A DNA stretch of 64,000 nucleotides from Microbacterium dextranolyticum (GTDB lineage Bacteria; Actinomycetota; Actinomycetes; Actinomycetales; Microbacteriaceae). Shown piece by piece: positions 17,642-27,192 of the stretch. A program made the position numbers and the translations under genes. The notes below the pieces were generated by a model. That model was not told the origin of the DNA and made no database searches. It saw only the letters and a program-made list of their open reading frames with translations. The number at the start of each line of letters is the position of its first letter. Position 1 is the first letter of the stretch. Location of the stretch: assembly GCF_016907295.1 (NCBI RefSeq), contig NZ_JAFBBR010000001.1, forward strand, positions 2,046,001 through 2,110,000, written 5' to 3'.

Positions 17642-18267
17642 CCGACACTGCACCGGAGCTCGTCTTCCGGCTCATCGGCACGTGGTGGCGGGTCGATCTC
17701 GACTCCGACGAGACGGCCCGCGCCTCGGCATCCGACATCGCCCGCGGCACGCTCGGCAGCCGCGACAACGAGGCGACCGCACGTCGCCGGATACGCGAGG
17801 ACCTCGTGCGTGCGGCGGCGCGCGCGCGCGAGGCGAACGCCCGGCTCATGCTGCTGCAGACCGAGCTCGGCCCAGGAGACCCGATGTCGGCCGCCCTGAC
17901 GCTCTATGACGACGATCGGGTGCGGATGAGCCCCGCGATCGGCACGAGCCCGGACCGCGTTCTCGGAGTCCTCGAGGAGAGCCTTCCGACGATCTCGCCC
18001 GATCTCGCCGCGACCGCGGTGCGTCGCCCGTTCGAGGGCGGCGAGGCGGTGCGCGTGCACCGGATCGACGAGACCACCGAGGTCGAGGACGGCCAGGAGT
18101 TCACGCAGCGGCGGCTGGTCGCCCAGTACTGGTACCCGCAGCCCGGCTCGAAGCGGCTGGCGCTCGTCGTCCTCTCCACCCCGCTCGGCGACATCCCGCA
18201 CACCCTTCTGTCGTACTTCGACGCGATCGTCGAGGTCTCGCGGTTCGACACGCCCGTCGAGCGCTGA
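17638..18267 (+). CDS. Unknown protein, last gene of the hydrolase operon
   Basis: A 209-residue soluble protein that I do not recognise. It opens with LVFRLIGTWWRVDLD and an Arg-rich helical region, and has a mixed alpha/beta C-terminal half (VAQYWYPQPGSKRLALVVLSTP). No signal peptide or membrane segment. The start ATG 17638 overlaps the lipoprotein stop (ATGA). The four genes from 15085 form one coupled unit, so it may be a chaperone, immunity or assembly partner for the hydrolase. Confidence 0.6.
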   Translation: MTDTAPELVFRLIGTWWRVDLDSDETARASASDIARGTLGSRDNEATARRRIREDLVRAAARAREANARLMLLQTELGPGDPMSAALTLYDDDRVRMSPAIGTSPDRVLGVLEESLPTISPDLAATAVRRPFEGGEAVRVHRIDETTEVEDGQEFTQRRLVAQYWYPQPGSKRLALVVLSTPLGDIPHTLLSYFDAIVEVSRFDTPVER

Positions 18268-18312
18268 CCCCCGCCCGGTCGCCGACCGGGCACCGCGATA
18301 CGATGGAGGGCT

Positions 18313-21300
18313 ATGCCTTCCCCCGAGCCCGTGATCTCCTATCCGCCGGAGCTGCCCGTCAGCGCGGCGCGCGACGAGATCGCGCGAGCGATCGCGGACC
18401 ATCAGGTCGTGATCGTCGCCGGCGCGACCGGATCGGGCAAGACGACCCAGCTGCCGAAGATCTGCCTCGAACTCGGCCGCACCTCCATCGCGCACACGCA
18501 GCCCCGGCGCATCGCCGCACGCACGATCGCCGAGCGCATCGCGCACGAGCTGCAGGTGCCCCTCGGCGGCGCAGTGGGCTACAAGGTGCGGTTCACCGAC
18601 CAGGTGTCGGCCGACACCAAGATCGCCCTCGTCACCGACGGCATCCTGCTCAACGAGATCCATCGCGACCGGCTGCTCCGCCGCTACGACACGATCATCA
18701 TCGACGAGGCGCACGAGCGCTCCCTCAACATCGACTTCCTGCTCGGCTACCTCGCCCGCGTCCTGCCCGAGCGCCCCGATCTGAAGGTGATCGTCACCTC
18801 GGCGACGATCGATCCGGAGAGCTTCGCGCAACACTTCGCGGATGCCGCCGGCACCCCCGCACCGGTCATCGAGGTCTCGGGGCGCACCTACCCGGTCGAG
18901 ATCCGATACCGGCCCGGAACCGCGGAGAGCGAGGCCACGTCGATTCCGACGCCGGGCACGGCGCGCTCGAGCGGGCGCGCGAAGGACGACGACGCCGGCG
19001 ACGACATCGACACGCTCCTCGCTGCCCTCCGCGAACTCGACCGCGAGCCCGACGGCGACGTGCTGGTCTTCCTCCCGGGCGAAGCCGAGATCCGCGACGC
19101 CGCAGATGCCGTCCGCGGCATGTACGCGAAGGACGCCCGCCCGACGGAGGTGCTGCCCCTGTACGGCAGGCTCTCCGCCGCCGAGCAGCACCGCGTGTTC
19201 GAACCGTCGACGATCGCCGGGCTGCGTCGCCGCGTCATCCTCGCGACCAACGTGGCCGAGACGAGCCTGACCGTTCCCGGCATCCGCTACGTCATCGACG
19301 GCGGCACGGCGCGCATCTCGCGCTACAGCGCGCGCACCAAGATCCAGCAGTTGCCGATCGAGGCCATCTCGCAGGCATCCGCACAGCAGCGCTCGGGGCG
19401 CGCCGGACGCACCTCGAACGGCATCGCGATCCGCCTCTACGCCGAAGACGACTTCGACGCCCGCCCCGAGTACACCGAGCCCGAGATCCTGCGCACCTCT
19501 CTCGCCTCCGTCATCCTGCAGATGCTCGCGCTCGGCTTCGGCGACATCGAGGACTTCCCGTTCCTCACGAAGCCCGACAGCCGCGGCGTGAAGGCGGCGT
19601 TCGACCTGCTCACCGAGCTGCGCGCGGTGTCGTCGTCGCGTCGCCTCACCACGCTCGGCCGCGAGATCGCCCGTCTGCCGATCGATCCGCGGTTCGCGCG
19701 CATGCTGATCGAGGCGCGCCGGCTCGAGGTGCTGCCCGACGTGCTCGCGATCGTCGCGGGTCTGTCGATCCAGGACGTGCGCGAGCGTCCCTCCGTCGAA
19801 GACCCCGGCGCGCGGGAGCAGGCCGACCGCCTGCACGCCCGCTTCACCGACCCGACGAGCGACTTCCTCACGCTGCTGAACCTGTGGAATCACCTGCAGG
19901 AGCAGCAGCGCGAGCTCGGCTCGAGCGCGTTCCGGCGCCTGTGCCGCAGCGAGTTCCTGAACTATGTACGCGTTCGGGAATGGGCCGATGTCCACCGTCA
20001 GCTCCGGCAGCTGATGGGCACGAAGGGCGCGAAAAGCGCGCCCTCGTCGGGCGCCGCCGACCCGGCCCGGGTGCACCGCGCGATCCTGGCCGGGCTGCTC
20101 TCGCACATCGGCGTGCTCGACACCCGCTCGATCGCCCCGAAGGGAACCAAGCCCGGCGACAAGCGCAAGCCGATCGCGAGCTACCGCGGTTCGCGCGGCG
20201 CGGCGTTCGCGATCTTCCCGGGCTCGGGGCTGCGCAAGGCGACCCCCGACGCGGTGATGGCGGCCGAGCTCGTGGAGACGTCGCGGCTGTTCGCGCGGAC
20301 GGTGGCGGTGATCGATCCCGCGTGGGCGGAGGAGCTCGCCGGCGACCTCGCGCACCGACAGCTGAGCGATCCGCACTGGTCGAAGGATGCCGGGGCGGCC
20401 GTTGCCGCAGAGAAGGTGACCCTGTTCGGGGTCGAGATCATCCCCCGCCGGCGGGTGCAGCTCGCCCGCATCGACCGGACGCTCGCCCGCGAGCTGTTCG
20501 TGCGCCACGCGCTCGTCGACGGCGAGTGGAACAGCCAGCACCTCGACAAGCGTCTGACGGCGTTCGAGCGTCGGAACCTCGAGCTGCGGCGGCGCCTCGA
20601 GAAGGTCGAGGAGCGCGAGCGCCGCCGCGACATCCTGGTCGGTGACGAAGCCGTGTTCGTGTTCTACGACACGCGCCTGCCGCAGGACGTCGTCGACGTG
20701 CGCTCGTTCGAGTCGTGGTGGCGGGATGCCTCCGCGCGCACCCCGCGCCTGCTCGACATGACCGAGGCCGACCTGCTCGACGACGCGTCGCGCTCGGACG
20801 AGCGCGCGTTCCCGGGCCGGTGGCAGCAGGGCGATCAGGTGCTGTCACTGTCGTACCGCTTCGAGCCCGGCAACCCGGAGGACGGCGTGAGCGTTGTCGT
20901 GCCGTTGCCGCTGCTGGCGGGGCTGCGTGCCGACGGATTCGACTGGCAGGTGCCGGGGCTGCGTGCCGAGCTCACGACCGCGCTGCTGAAGGCGCTCCCG
21001 AAAGCGATCCGGCGACACGTCGTACCGGCCGCCGACTGGGCCGCGAAGCTCGGCGACGAACTCGCCGGGGCAGGACCCGAGCACCACGACGGACTGCCGC
21101 CGCAGACCCTGCGCGCCGCGCTCGCCGCCCGCATCCAGCGCGTCGCGAACCAGCCCGTCACGACGGACGACTTCGACCTCGATCGGGTGCCGGCGCACCT
21201 GCTCGTGACGTTCCGCGCCGTGGACCACCGCGGACGCACCGTCGGCACCTCGCGCGATCTCGCCGACCTGCAGGACCGTCTCGCCGGGCGCGCCCGCGAG

Positions 21301-22266
21301 CAGGTCGCACGCAGCCTCACACGCGAGGCCCCGCCGGCAGCGCGCGTGGCGCGCGCCTCGGGCGCCGCCGGCACCGCGTTCGCGGCGGCGGGCCCGGCGC
21401 TCGCCGAGCGTGCCGGCATCGTGACCTGGGATCTCGGCGCCCTCCCCGAGGTCGTCGACACGAGAGTCGCCGGCGGCGTCGTGCGCGGCTATCCGGCGCT
21501 CGTCGACGAGAAGGATGCCGTGGCGCTGCGCATCGAGTCGACCCCGGAGCGCGCGGCTCGCCTCACCCATGCCGGGGTTCGGCGTCTGCTGCTGCTGGCC
21601 GTCCCCTCGCCCAGCGCTTACGTCCTGGATCACCTGACCGCGGCCGAGAAGCTGTCGCTCGCGGCATCCCCGTACCCTTCCGCGAAAGCGCTGATCGAGG
21701 ATGCCCGGGTCGCCGTCGCCGACGAGGTGATGGCGCGCACGGCACCGCAGGGCGTGCGCACCGCGGAGCAGTTCGCCGCCGTCCGCGACGCGCTGTCCGC
21801 CGCCGTGGTCGACGACCTCTTCCAGGCGGTGTCACTCACGGCCCGCATCCTCACGGCGCAGCGCGACGTCGACCGTGCCGTGAAGTCGCAGAACTCCATG
21901 ACGCTGTTGGGGGCCCTCGGCGACGTGAAGTCGCAGCTGGCGGGGCTCGTCTTCCCCGGCTTCGTCTCGCGCACGGGACTCGCCCGTCTGCGGCACCTCC
22001 CCCGGTACCTGCAGGGCGCGCTCGATCGGGTGCGCGCACTCGCCGACAACCCGGGTCGCGATCGGCAGCGGCTCACCGAGTTCGAACGCGCCGCCGCACT
22101 CTACGCCGACGCCGGCGGCACGATCCCCCTGCCCGTGGATGCCCCCGCACCCCTCGCCCACGCCCGCTGGCTGCTCGAGGAGTACCGCGTGAGCCTGTTC
22201 GCCCAGCAGCTCGGCACAGCGGAGCCGGTCTCACTGCCGCGGATCACGAAGGCGCTCTCGTCCTGA
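18313..22266 (+). CDS. hrpA: ATP-dependent RNA helicase HrpA
   Basis: A 1317-residue DEAH-box RNA helicase. Walker A is GATGSGKTT (Lys43), the DEAH box lies near residue 131 (IIIDEAHERS), motif III is TSATID, and QRSGRAGRTSNGIAIRLY is motif VI. The C-terminal part holds the HA2/OB region and the long DUF3418 domain that defines HrpA. Length is normal for the family. Its role is RNA remodelling, including rescue of stalled ribosomes in E. coli. TACGAT (18299-18304) and GGAGGG precede the start closely, so either a leaderless or a very short leader mRNA is possible. Confidence 0.95.
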   Translation: MPSPEPVISYPPELPVSAARDEIARAIADHQVVIVAGATGSGKTTQLPKICLELGRTSIAHTQPRRIAARTIAERIAHELQVPLGGAVGYKVRFTDQVSADTKIALVTDGILLNEIHRDRLLRRYDTIIIDEAHERSLNIDFLLGYLARVLPERPDLKVIVTSATIDPESFAQHFADAAGTPAPVIEVSGRTYPVEIRYRPGTAESEATSIPTPGTARSSGRAKDDDAGDDIDTLLAALRELDREPDGDVLVFLPGEAEIRDAADAVRGMYAKDARPTEVLPLYGRLSAAEQHRVFEPSTIAGLRRRVILATNVAETSLTVPGIRYVIDGGTARISRYSARTKIQQLPIEAISQASAQQRSGRAGRTSNGIAIRLYAEDDFDARPEYTEPEILRTSLASVILQMLALGFGDIEDFPFLTKPDSRGVKAAFDLLTELRAVSSSRRLTTLGREIARLPIDPRFARMLIEARRLEVLPDVLAIVAGLSIQDVRERPSVEDPGAREQADRLHARFTDPTSDFLTLLNLWNHLQEQQRELGSSAFRRLCRSEFLNYVRVREWADVHRQLRQLMGTKGAKSAPSSGAADPARVHRAILAGLLSHIGVLDTRSIAPKGTKPGDKRKPIASYRGSRGAAFAIFPGSGLRKATPDAVMAAELVETSRLFARTVAVIDPAWAEELAGDLAHRQLSDPHWSKDAGAAVAAEKVTLFGVEIIPRRRVQLARIDRTLARELFVRHALVDGEWNSQHLDKRLTAFERRNLELRRRLEKVEERERRRDILVGDEAVFVFYDTRLPQDVVDVRSFESWWRDASARTPRLLDMTEADLLDDASRSDERAFPGRWQQGDQVLSLSYRFEPGNPEDGVSVVVPLPLLAGLRADGFDWQVPGLRAELTTALLKALPKAIRRHVVPAADWAAKLGDELAGAGPEHHDGLPPQTLRAALAARIQRVANQPVTTDDFDLDRVPAHLLVTFRAVDHRGRTVGTSRDLADLQDRLAGRAREQVARSLTREAPPAARVARASGAAGTAFAAAGPALAERAGIVTWDLGALPEVVDTRVAGGVVRGYPALVDEKDAVALRIESTPERAARLTHAGVRRLLLLAVPSPSAYVLDHLTAAEKLSLAASPYPSAKALIEDARVAVADEVMARTAPQGVRTAEQFAAVRDALSAAVVDDLFQAVSLTARILTAQRDVDRAVKSQNSMTLLGALGDVKSQLAGLVFPGFVSRTGLARLRHLPRYLQGALDRVRALADNPGRDRQRLTEFERAAALYADAGGTIPLPVDAPAPLAHARWLLEEYRVSLFAQQLGTAEPVSLPRITKALSS

Positions 22267-22433
22267 CCGACTGAGCGCGCCGAGTACCGCACGTCCCGGC
22301 ATCCGACCCGGCACGAACTCCGCATCCATGCGCGTACTCCGCATCCGACCCCCGCGACGGGTGCGGAGCACGCACCGATCTGAGGAGTACGCACCCCGCG
22401 GAATACGCACGGGCGCTCATGGTTGCACCCGTC

Positions 22434-23375
22434 ATGAGCACAGCGATCGTGTACACCGAGTTCGGAGGACCCGACGTCCTCACCGTCGCCGAGATCCCCA
22501 CCCCGACCCCGGGGCCCGGCGATGTCCTCGTCCATCTCGACGCGGTCGGCGTGAACCCGATCGATCACAAGCTGCGCTCGGGTCTGCGTCCGTCGGCTGT
22601 CATCACCACGCCGCGACGGCTCGGGTCGGATGCCGCAGGCACCGTCACCGCCGTCGGCGCCGAGGTCGAGGGGTTCCGCCCGGGCGACGCGGTCGTCGTC
22701 TTCGGAGCCGCCGGCGCCTACACGACCGACCTCGTCGTGACGCCGAGCTCCCTCGTTCCACGTCCGCCGCAGGTGTCGGCCGCCGCGGGCGCGGCTCTCG
22801 GCATTCCGGTGGGCACGGCGTATCAGACCCTGCGGTCGCTCGCCGTCGGCGCCGGAGACACGCTCCTCATCCACGGCGGATCGGGTGCGGTCGGTCAGGC
22901 CGCGATCCAGCATGCCGTGCTCTCGGGCGCCACCGTGCTCGCCACCACGAGCGAGCGCCGCGCCGACCGCGTGCGCTCGCTCGGAGCGACCCCGCTCCCC
23001 TACGGGCCCGGTGTCGTCGACCGCGTGCGTGAGCTCGCTCCCGAAGGCGTCACGGTCGCGATCGATCTCGCCGGCACCGACGAGGCCCTCGAGCAATCGA
23101 TCGACCTCGTCGCCGATCGCCGTCGCATCGCGACCCTCGTCCGCGGCCGCGACGCGGCCGGCCTCGGCATCCGCGCGTTCAGCGGCGGCAGTCCTGAGCC
23201 TCTCACCGCGCAGCAGCTCGCCTGGCGGGCCGAGGCGATCCCGGTGACGGTCGCGCTGCTGGCCGCGGGCCGCTTCAGCGTCGAGCTCGGTCCGCAGTTG
23301 CCGCTCGCCGACGCCGCCGAGGCCCACCGCCTCGTCGAGGCCGGCACCGACGGCAAAGTGATCCTGCTGCCCTGA
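22434..23375 (+). CDS. MDR-family NAD(P)-dependent oxidoreductase (quinone reductase-like)
   Basis: A 313-residue medium-chain dehydrogenase/reductase of the zinc-free quinone oxidoreductase type. The GroES-like domain (IVYTEFGGPDVLTVAEIP, NPIDHKLRSG) is followed by a Rossmann domain with HGGSGAVGQAAIQ. The structural zinc cysteines of alcohol dehydrogenases are absent. I start at ATG 22434 since homologues begin close to the first strand; ATG 22419 is also possible, and neither has a Shine-Dalgarno sequence. The gap after hrpA (22267-22433) has short inverted words around GAGTACGCAC and ACTCCGCATCC. Confidence 0.85.
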   Translation: MSTAIVYTEFGGPDVLTVAEIPTPTPGPGDVLVHLDAVGVNPIDHKLRSGLRPSAVITTPRRLGSDAAGTVTAVGAEVEGFRPGDAVVVFGAAGAYTTDLVVTPSSLVPRPPQVSAAAGAALGIPVGTAYQTLRSLAVGAGDTLLIHGGSGAVGQAAIQHAVLSGATVLATTSERRADRVRSLGATPLPYGPGVVDRVRELAPEGVTVAIDLAGTDEALEQSIDLVADRRRIATLVRGRDAAGLGIRAFSGGSPEPLTAQQLAWRAEAIPVTVALLAAGRFSVELGPQLPLADAAEAHRLVEAGTDGKVILLP

Positions 23376-23393
23376 TCGCCCAGCGGGAGGCGA

Positions 23394-24734
23394 TCAGCTG
23401 GCGGCGATGAGGGCGCGATAAAACCCGATCCCCCGCAGCCACACGTCGACGCGGATGCGCTCGTTGTGCGAATGCAGTGCGTCCCGCTCTGCCCGGGTCA
23501 GGTGGAACGGCGTGAAGCGGTACACGTGATCGCTGATCACCGTGAACCAGCGGCTGTCGCTCGCGCCGAGCTGGATGTACGGGGTCGTGACCACCTCATG
23601 TCCGAGTTCGTCGGCGACGGCCGTCGCGATCCGCCGCCACTGCTCCCCGCGCCAGGGCGAGACGGGCGACGGCTCCGATCCGTGCCGCAGCGTGATCTCG
23701 ACCTCGGGATCGGCGACGGCGCGACGGACGTGGGCGAGGGCTCCGGCGATCGAGTCGCCGGTCAGCAGCCGGATGTTGATCGACGCGCTCGCGGTCGTCG
23801 CGAGGACGTTCTCACCGGGTGCGCCCGAGAGCTCCGTGGCGACCGCGGTCGTTCGCACCATCGCGTTCGTCTCGGCGCCGGCGAGGGTGAGCGCCCGGGC
23901 GACCATCGGACCCGTGATCGCCAGATGACCGAGCACCCAGCGCAGCGGCTGGCGCGTGTGCGGGGCGAGGGTCGCGAACAGCGCTCGGGCCGGCGGGGTC
24001 ATGCGCACGGGGAAAGGATGCCGGTGGAGCCGGTCGACCGCACGCGCCAGCCGCACGGTCGCAGGCATCCGCGGCGGTGTCGAGGCGTGGCCGCCCGCCT
24101 CCGCGGCGGTGAGACGCACGGTCATCACGCCGCGCTCGGCGACGCCGACCATCGCGGTGGTGACGGAGATCCCGGGAACGACGCCGTCGACGACGGCCCC
24201 ACCCTCGTCGAGCACGAGCCCCGGCCGCACGCCGCGCTCAGCCAGCAGCGCCACGATGGCACGCGCTCCGCCTCCGGCCGTTTCTTCGTTGTGCCCGAAC
24301 GAGAGATAGACATCCCGCGCGGGTGAGAATCCCTCGACGACAAGTCTCTCCACCGCCTCCAGGATCGCGACGAGCGCGCCCTTGTCGTCGATCGCGCCGC
24401 GCGCGTGCACCGTGGCCTCGGCACCGTCGCCGACCACGTCGGCGGCGAAGGGCGGGTGCTCCCACTCCTCGGCCACCACGGGCACGACATCGAGATGCGC
24501 CATCAACACGAGAGGATCCGCGACATCCGCACCCGCCCATCGGTACAGCAGCGAGTGCCCGTCGACGACCTCGCGCTCGAGCGCCTCGTGCACACGCGGG
24601 TACAGACGCTCCACGGCGTCCAGGAAGTCATCGAACGGCTGCCAGTCGATGAGCGACTCATCGGCATGCGAGACGGTCGGGATCTGCAGCAGTTCTCGCA
24701 GGCGCGCGAGCGCCTCGTCATCGGGTGAGGTCAC
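23394..24734 (-). CDS. M20 family metallopeptidase
   Basis: A 446-residue M20/M25/M40 zinc peptidase of the carboxypeptidase PM20D1-like group. Metal-binding segments LMAHLDVVPV, RGAIDDKGALVA and FGHNEETAGGGA are visible, and the dimerisation domain follows. No signal peptide, so it probably acts in the cytoplasm on peptides or N-acyl amino acids. The GTG start at 24734 is preceded by TAGGCT (24741-24746, minus strand) with 6 nt between. This promoter faces that of the next gene, giving a divergent leaderless pair. Confidence 0.9.
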   Translation of the reverse strand: MTSPDDEALARLRELLQIPTVSHADESLIDWQPFDDFLDAVERLYPRVHEALEREVVDGHSLLYRWAGADVADPLVLMAHLDVVPVVAEEWEHPPFAADVVGDGAEATVHARGAIDDKGALVAILEAVERLVVEGFSPARDVYLSFGHNEETAGGGARAIVALLAERGVRPGLVLDEGGAVVDGVVPGISVTTAMVGVAERGVMTVRLTAAEAGGHASTPPRMPATVRLARAVDRLHRHPFPVRMTPPARALFATLAPHTRQPLRWVLGHLAITGPMVARALTLAGAETNAMVRTTAVATELSGAPGENVLATTASASINIRLLTGDSIAGALAHVRRAVADPEVEITLRHGSEPSPVSPWRGEQWRRIATAVADELGHEVVTTPYIQLGASDSRWFTVISDHVYRFTPFHLTRAERDALHSHNERIRVDVWLRGIGFYRALIAAS

Positions 24735-24845
24735 CCGTCGAGCCTACGCGCCGGTCGATTCGACATGCCCGACGCACGCATCGTCGCGGCGGACGGTGGG
24801 CGGGCGACCTCGCCGGACGGCGAGCGCACGCCGTAGGCTCGATGC

Positions 24846-25874
24846 ATGACCGATACCGCCGAGGGCCGGAGCCCCGAGACCGACCTGTCCGTGTCCGGAC
24901 CGCGGTGGGGCATCCTCGCCCCGGGCGGCATCGCCCACGCGTTCGCGAGCGATCTGCGAACGGCAGGGCGTCGTATCGCCGCCGTCGGCTCGCGCCGCGC
25001 GGAGGCGGCCGACGCGTTCGCCGCCGAGTTCGACATTCCCCATGCGCACGGCTCGTACGAGGATCTTGTCGCCGATCCCGACGTCGACATCGTCTACGTC
25101 GCCTCTCCGCACAGCCATCATCTCGCCCACGCGGCATTGGCGCTCGAAGCGGGCAAGCACGTCCTCATCGAGAAGCCGGTCACGCTCGACGCCGACGAGG
25201 CCATCGCGATCCGCGACCTCGCCGCGGGTCGCGGCCTGCTCGCGATGGAGGCGATGTGGACGCGCTACCTGCCGCACATGGTGCGCATCCGAGAACTCCT
25301 CGCGGACGGTGCACTGGGCCAGATCCGCACGGTGATCGCCGACCACACGCAGGCCCTCCCGACCGACCCCGCCCACCGTCTCAATGCGCTCGAGCTGGGC
25401 GGCGGTGCCCTGCTCGATCTGGGCATCTACCCCGTCTCGTTCGCAGTCGACGTGCTCGGCCCCGTGCGCGTCGCACTCGCGACCGGCCGCCTCGGTGAGA
25501 CCGGCGCCGACAACGACGTCGCGATCGCGCTCGCGCACGACTCGGGAGCTGTATCGTCGCTCGCGGTGAGCTCGCGCGGTGCCGGCCCGAACGCCGCGCA
25601 CATCGTGGGGTCGGATGCCCGTATCGAGATCGATCGCGTCTGGTACACCCCGACGTCGTTCCGAGTGATCGAGCCCGACGGCGCCGTGCGCGAGGAGTAC
25701 GTGTCGCAGGTGGAGGGGCGCGGCATGCAGTTCCAGGCGCTGTACGCCGAGCGGCTCATCGCCGAGGGAGCCACCGACAGCACGCTGTTGCCGTTCGAGC
25801 AGTCGGTGGCGATCATGCGGATCCTCGACGACATCCGGGCCCAGCTGGGCGTCGTCTACCCGAAGGGGCGCTGA
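24846..25874 (+). CDS. Gfo/Idh/MocA family oxidoreductase
   Basis: A 342-residue NAD(P)-dependent dehydrogenase: N-terminal Rossmann fold (GILAPGGIAHAFASDL), the VASPHSHH strand, and the signature HVLIEKPVTLDADEA with the catalytic Lys-Pro. The C-terminal beta-sheet domain has GGGALLDLGIYPV. The substrate is unknown; homologues act on sugars, inositols or trans-dihydrodiols. TAGGCT at 24834-24839 ends 6 nt before the ATG, so the transcript is probably leaderless. The NYN gene starts one base after its stop. Confidence 0.9.
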   Translation: MTDTAEGRSPETDLSVSGPRWGILAPGGIAHAFASDLRTAGRRIAAVGSRRAEAADAFAAEFDIPHAHGSYEDLVADPDVDIVYVASPHSHHLAHAALALEAGKHVLIEKPVTLDADEAIAIRDLAAGRGLLAMEAMWTRYLPHMVRIRELLADGALGQIRTVIADHTQALPTDPAHRLNALELGGGALLDLGIYPVSFAVDVLGPVRVALATGRLGETGADNDVAIALAHDSGAVSSLAVSSRGAGPNAAHIVGSDARIEIDRVWYTPTSFRVIEPDGAVREEYVSQVEGRGMQFQALYAERLIAEGATDSTLLPFEQSVAIMRILDDIRAQLGVVYPKGR

Positions 25875-25875
25875 C

Positions 25876-26760
25876 GTGGCCGATCTGCAGAGCAATCGCG
25901 TCGCGGTCTACCTCGACTTCGACAACATCGTGATGAGCTGGTACGACCGCGTCCACGGCCGCAACGCGTATGCGGGAGACCGGCAGAAGATCATCGCCGA
26001 TCCCGACGAGCCCACGATCGCGCAGCGTCTGAAGGACGCCACGATCGATGTCGGCGCGATCATCGACTACGCGGCATCCTTCGGCACGCTCGTGCTCACC
26101 CGCGCCTACGCGGACTGGTCCTCGCCCGTCAATGCGTTCTACCGCTCGCAGCTGGTCGCCCGCGCCGTCGACCTGGTGCAGTTGTTCCCGGCGGCGGCCT
26201 ATGCCAAGAACGGCGCCGACATCCGCCTGGCCGTCGACACCGTGGAAGACATGTTCCGCCTCCCCGACCTCACCCACGTGGTGATCGTCGCCGGCGACAG
26301 CGACTACGTGCCGCTCGCGCAGCGCTGCAAGCGTCTCGGCCGCTTCGTCGTGGGCGTCGGGGTCGCCGGCTCCACGGCGAAGTCGCTCGCCGCGGCGTGC
26401 GACCAGTTCGACGCCTACGACTCGCTGCCGGGCGTCGTGCCGCCGCAGCCGGCGGCGCAGAAGAAGACGGATGCCTCGGCATCCGCCACCACCTCCTCAC
26501 GACGCCGCAAGAAGCCCGAGGACCCGTCCGCGGAGCTGCTCGCCCGGGCGCTGCGACTCGAGCAGGAGCGCACCGACGACGAATGGGTGCACCTGTCGGC
26601 GGTGAAGAACCTGCTGAAGCGGATGGATCCGTCCTTCAGCGAGAAGTCACTCGGTCACCGGTCGTTCTCGGATTTCGTGAACGCGTACCCTCAGGTCGCC
26701 GACATCGACGAGTCGACCAACATCGTGCGCGTGCGCTCGCACGTCTCCGACGCGGGCTGA
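25876..26760 (+). CDS. NYN-domain ribonuclease-like protein with OST-HTH/LOTUS domain
   Basis: A 294-residue LabA/DUF88-type protein. The N-terminal NYN (PIN-like) domain carries the expected acidic residues: VYLDFDNIVM, NGADIRLAVDTVEDM and VAGDSDYVPLAQ. After an Ala/Lys linker (about 195-215) a helical C-terminal domain (EWVHLSAVKNLLKRMDPSFS, then FSDFVNAYPQV) looks like an OST-HTH/LOTUS RNA-binding module. It is likely an endoribonuclease, target unknown. The GTG start one base after the upstream stop suggests coupling with the oxidoreductase gene. Confidence 0.85.
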   Translation: MADLQSNRVAVYLDFDNIVMSWYDRVHGRNAYAGDRQKIIADPDEPTIAQRLKDATIDVGAIIDYAASFGTLVLTRAYADWSSPVNAFYRSQLVARAVDLVQLFPAAAYAKNGADIRLAVDTVEDMFRLPDLTHVVIVAGDSDYVPLAQRCKRLGRFVVGVGVAGSTAKSLAAACDQFDAYDSLPGVVPPQPAAQKKTDASASATTSSRRRKKPEDPSAELLARALRLEQERTDDEWVHLSAVKNLLKRMDPSFSEKSLGHRSFSDFVNAYPQVADIDESTNIVRVRSHVSDAG

Positions 26761-26774
26761 CCGACCGGAAGCGT

Positions 26775-27155
26775 TCAGTCGCGCGTCGACCAGAGCGCCC
26801 ATGCGACCAGCACAGGCTGGAAGAAGAGGCGTACGACGCGGGCGCGGTCGCTGTCGAGGCCGAACGCGGGACGCTTGTCGAGGGCCTGGGCGATGTTGCC
26901 GGGAAAGACGGCGACGAAGAACGCGGCGAGGAGCGCGCCGATGCGGCGGCGCTCGCGGGGAAGCACGACGAGAGCGGCACCGAGCATCATCTCGACCGCC
27001 CCGGATGCGACGACGACGCCGTCCTTGTCGATGGGCAGCGCGTCGGTGACGACGTCGGGCACCTGGGCCTGGAACTCGCGCCGCGCCCAGAACAGGTGAC
27101 TGAGACCCGCGAACACCATTCCGCCGGCGAGCAGCCAGCGCGCGACCGTCTTCAT
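26775..27155 (-). CDS. DoxX-like membrane protein
   Basis: A 126-residue protein with four hydrophobic segments, starting MKTVARWLLAGGMVFAGLSH, typical of small DoxX/DUF4267-like membrane proteins. VEMMLGAALVV and the FPGNIAQALDKR segment fit. Function is not established in the family. It converges with the NYN gene (14-bp gap). The start at 27155 is preceded by a GGAGG at a rather long distance of about 12 nt. Confidence 0.75.
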   Translation of the reverse strand: MKTVARWLLAGGMVFAGLSHLFWARREFQAQVPDVVTDALPIDKDGVVVASGAVEMMLGAALVVLPRERRRIGALLAAFFVAVFPGNIAQALDKRPAFGLDSDRARVVRLFFQPVLVAWALWSTRD

Positions 27156-27192
27156 AGGAGCCAGTATGCCCCCTCCGGATAGGCTGGGGGTC

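Noticed and set aside
17488..20541. A 1017-codon open frame antisense to hrpA
   Set aside because: Explained by codon bias of hrpA; the translation is Arg/Val/Asp-rich low-information sequence without domains.
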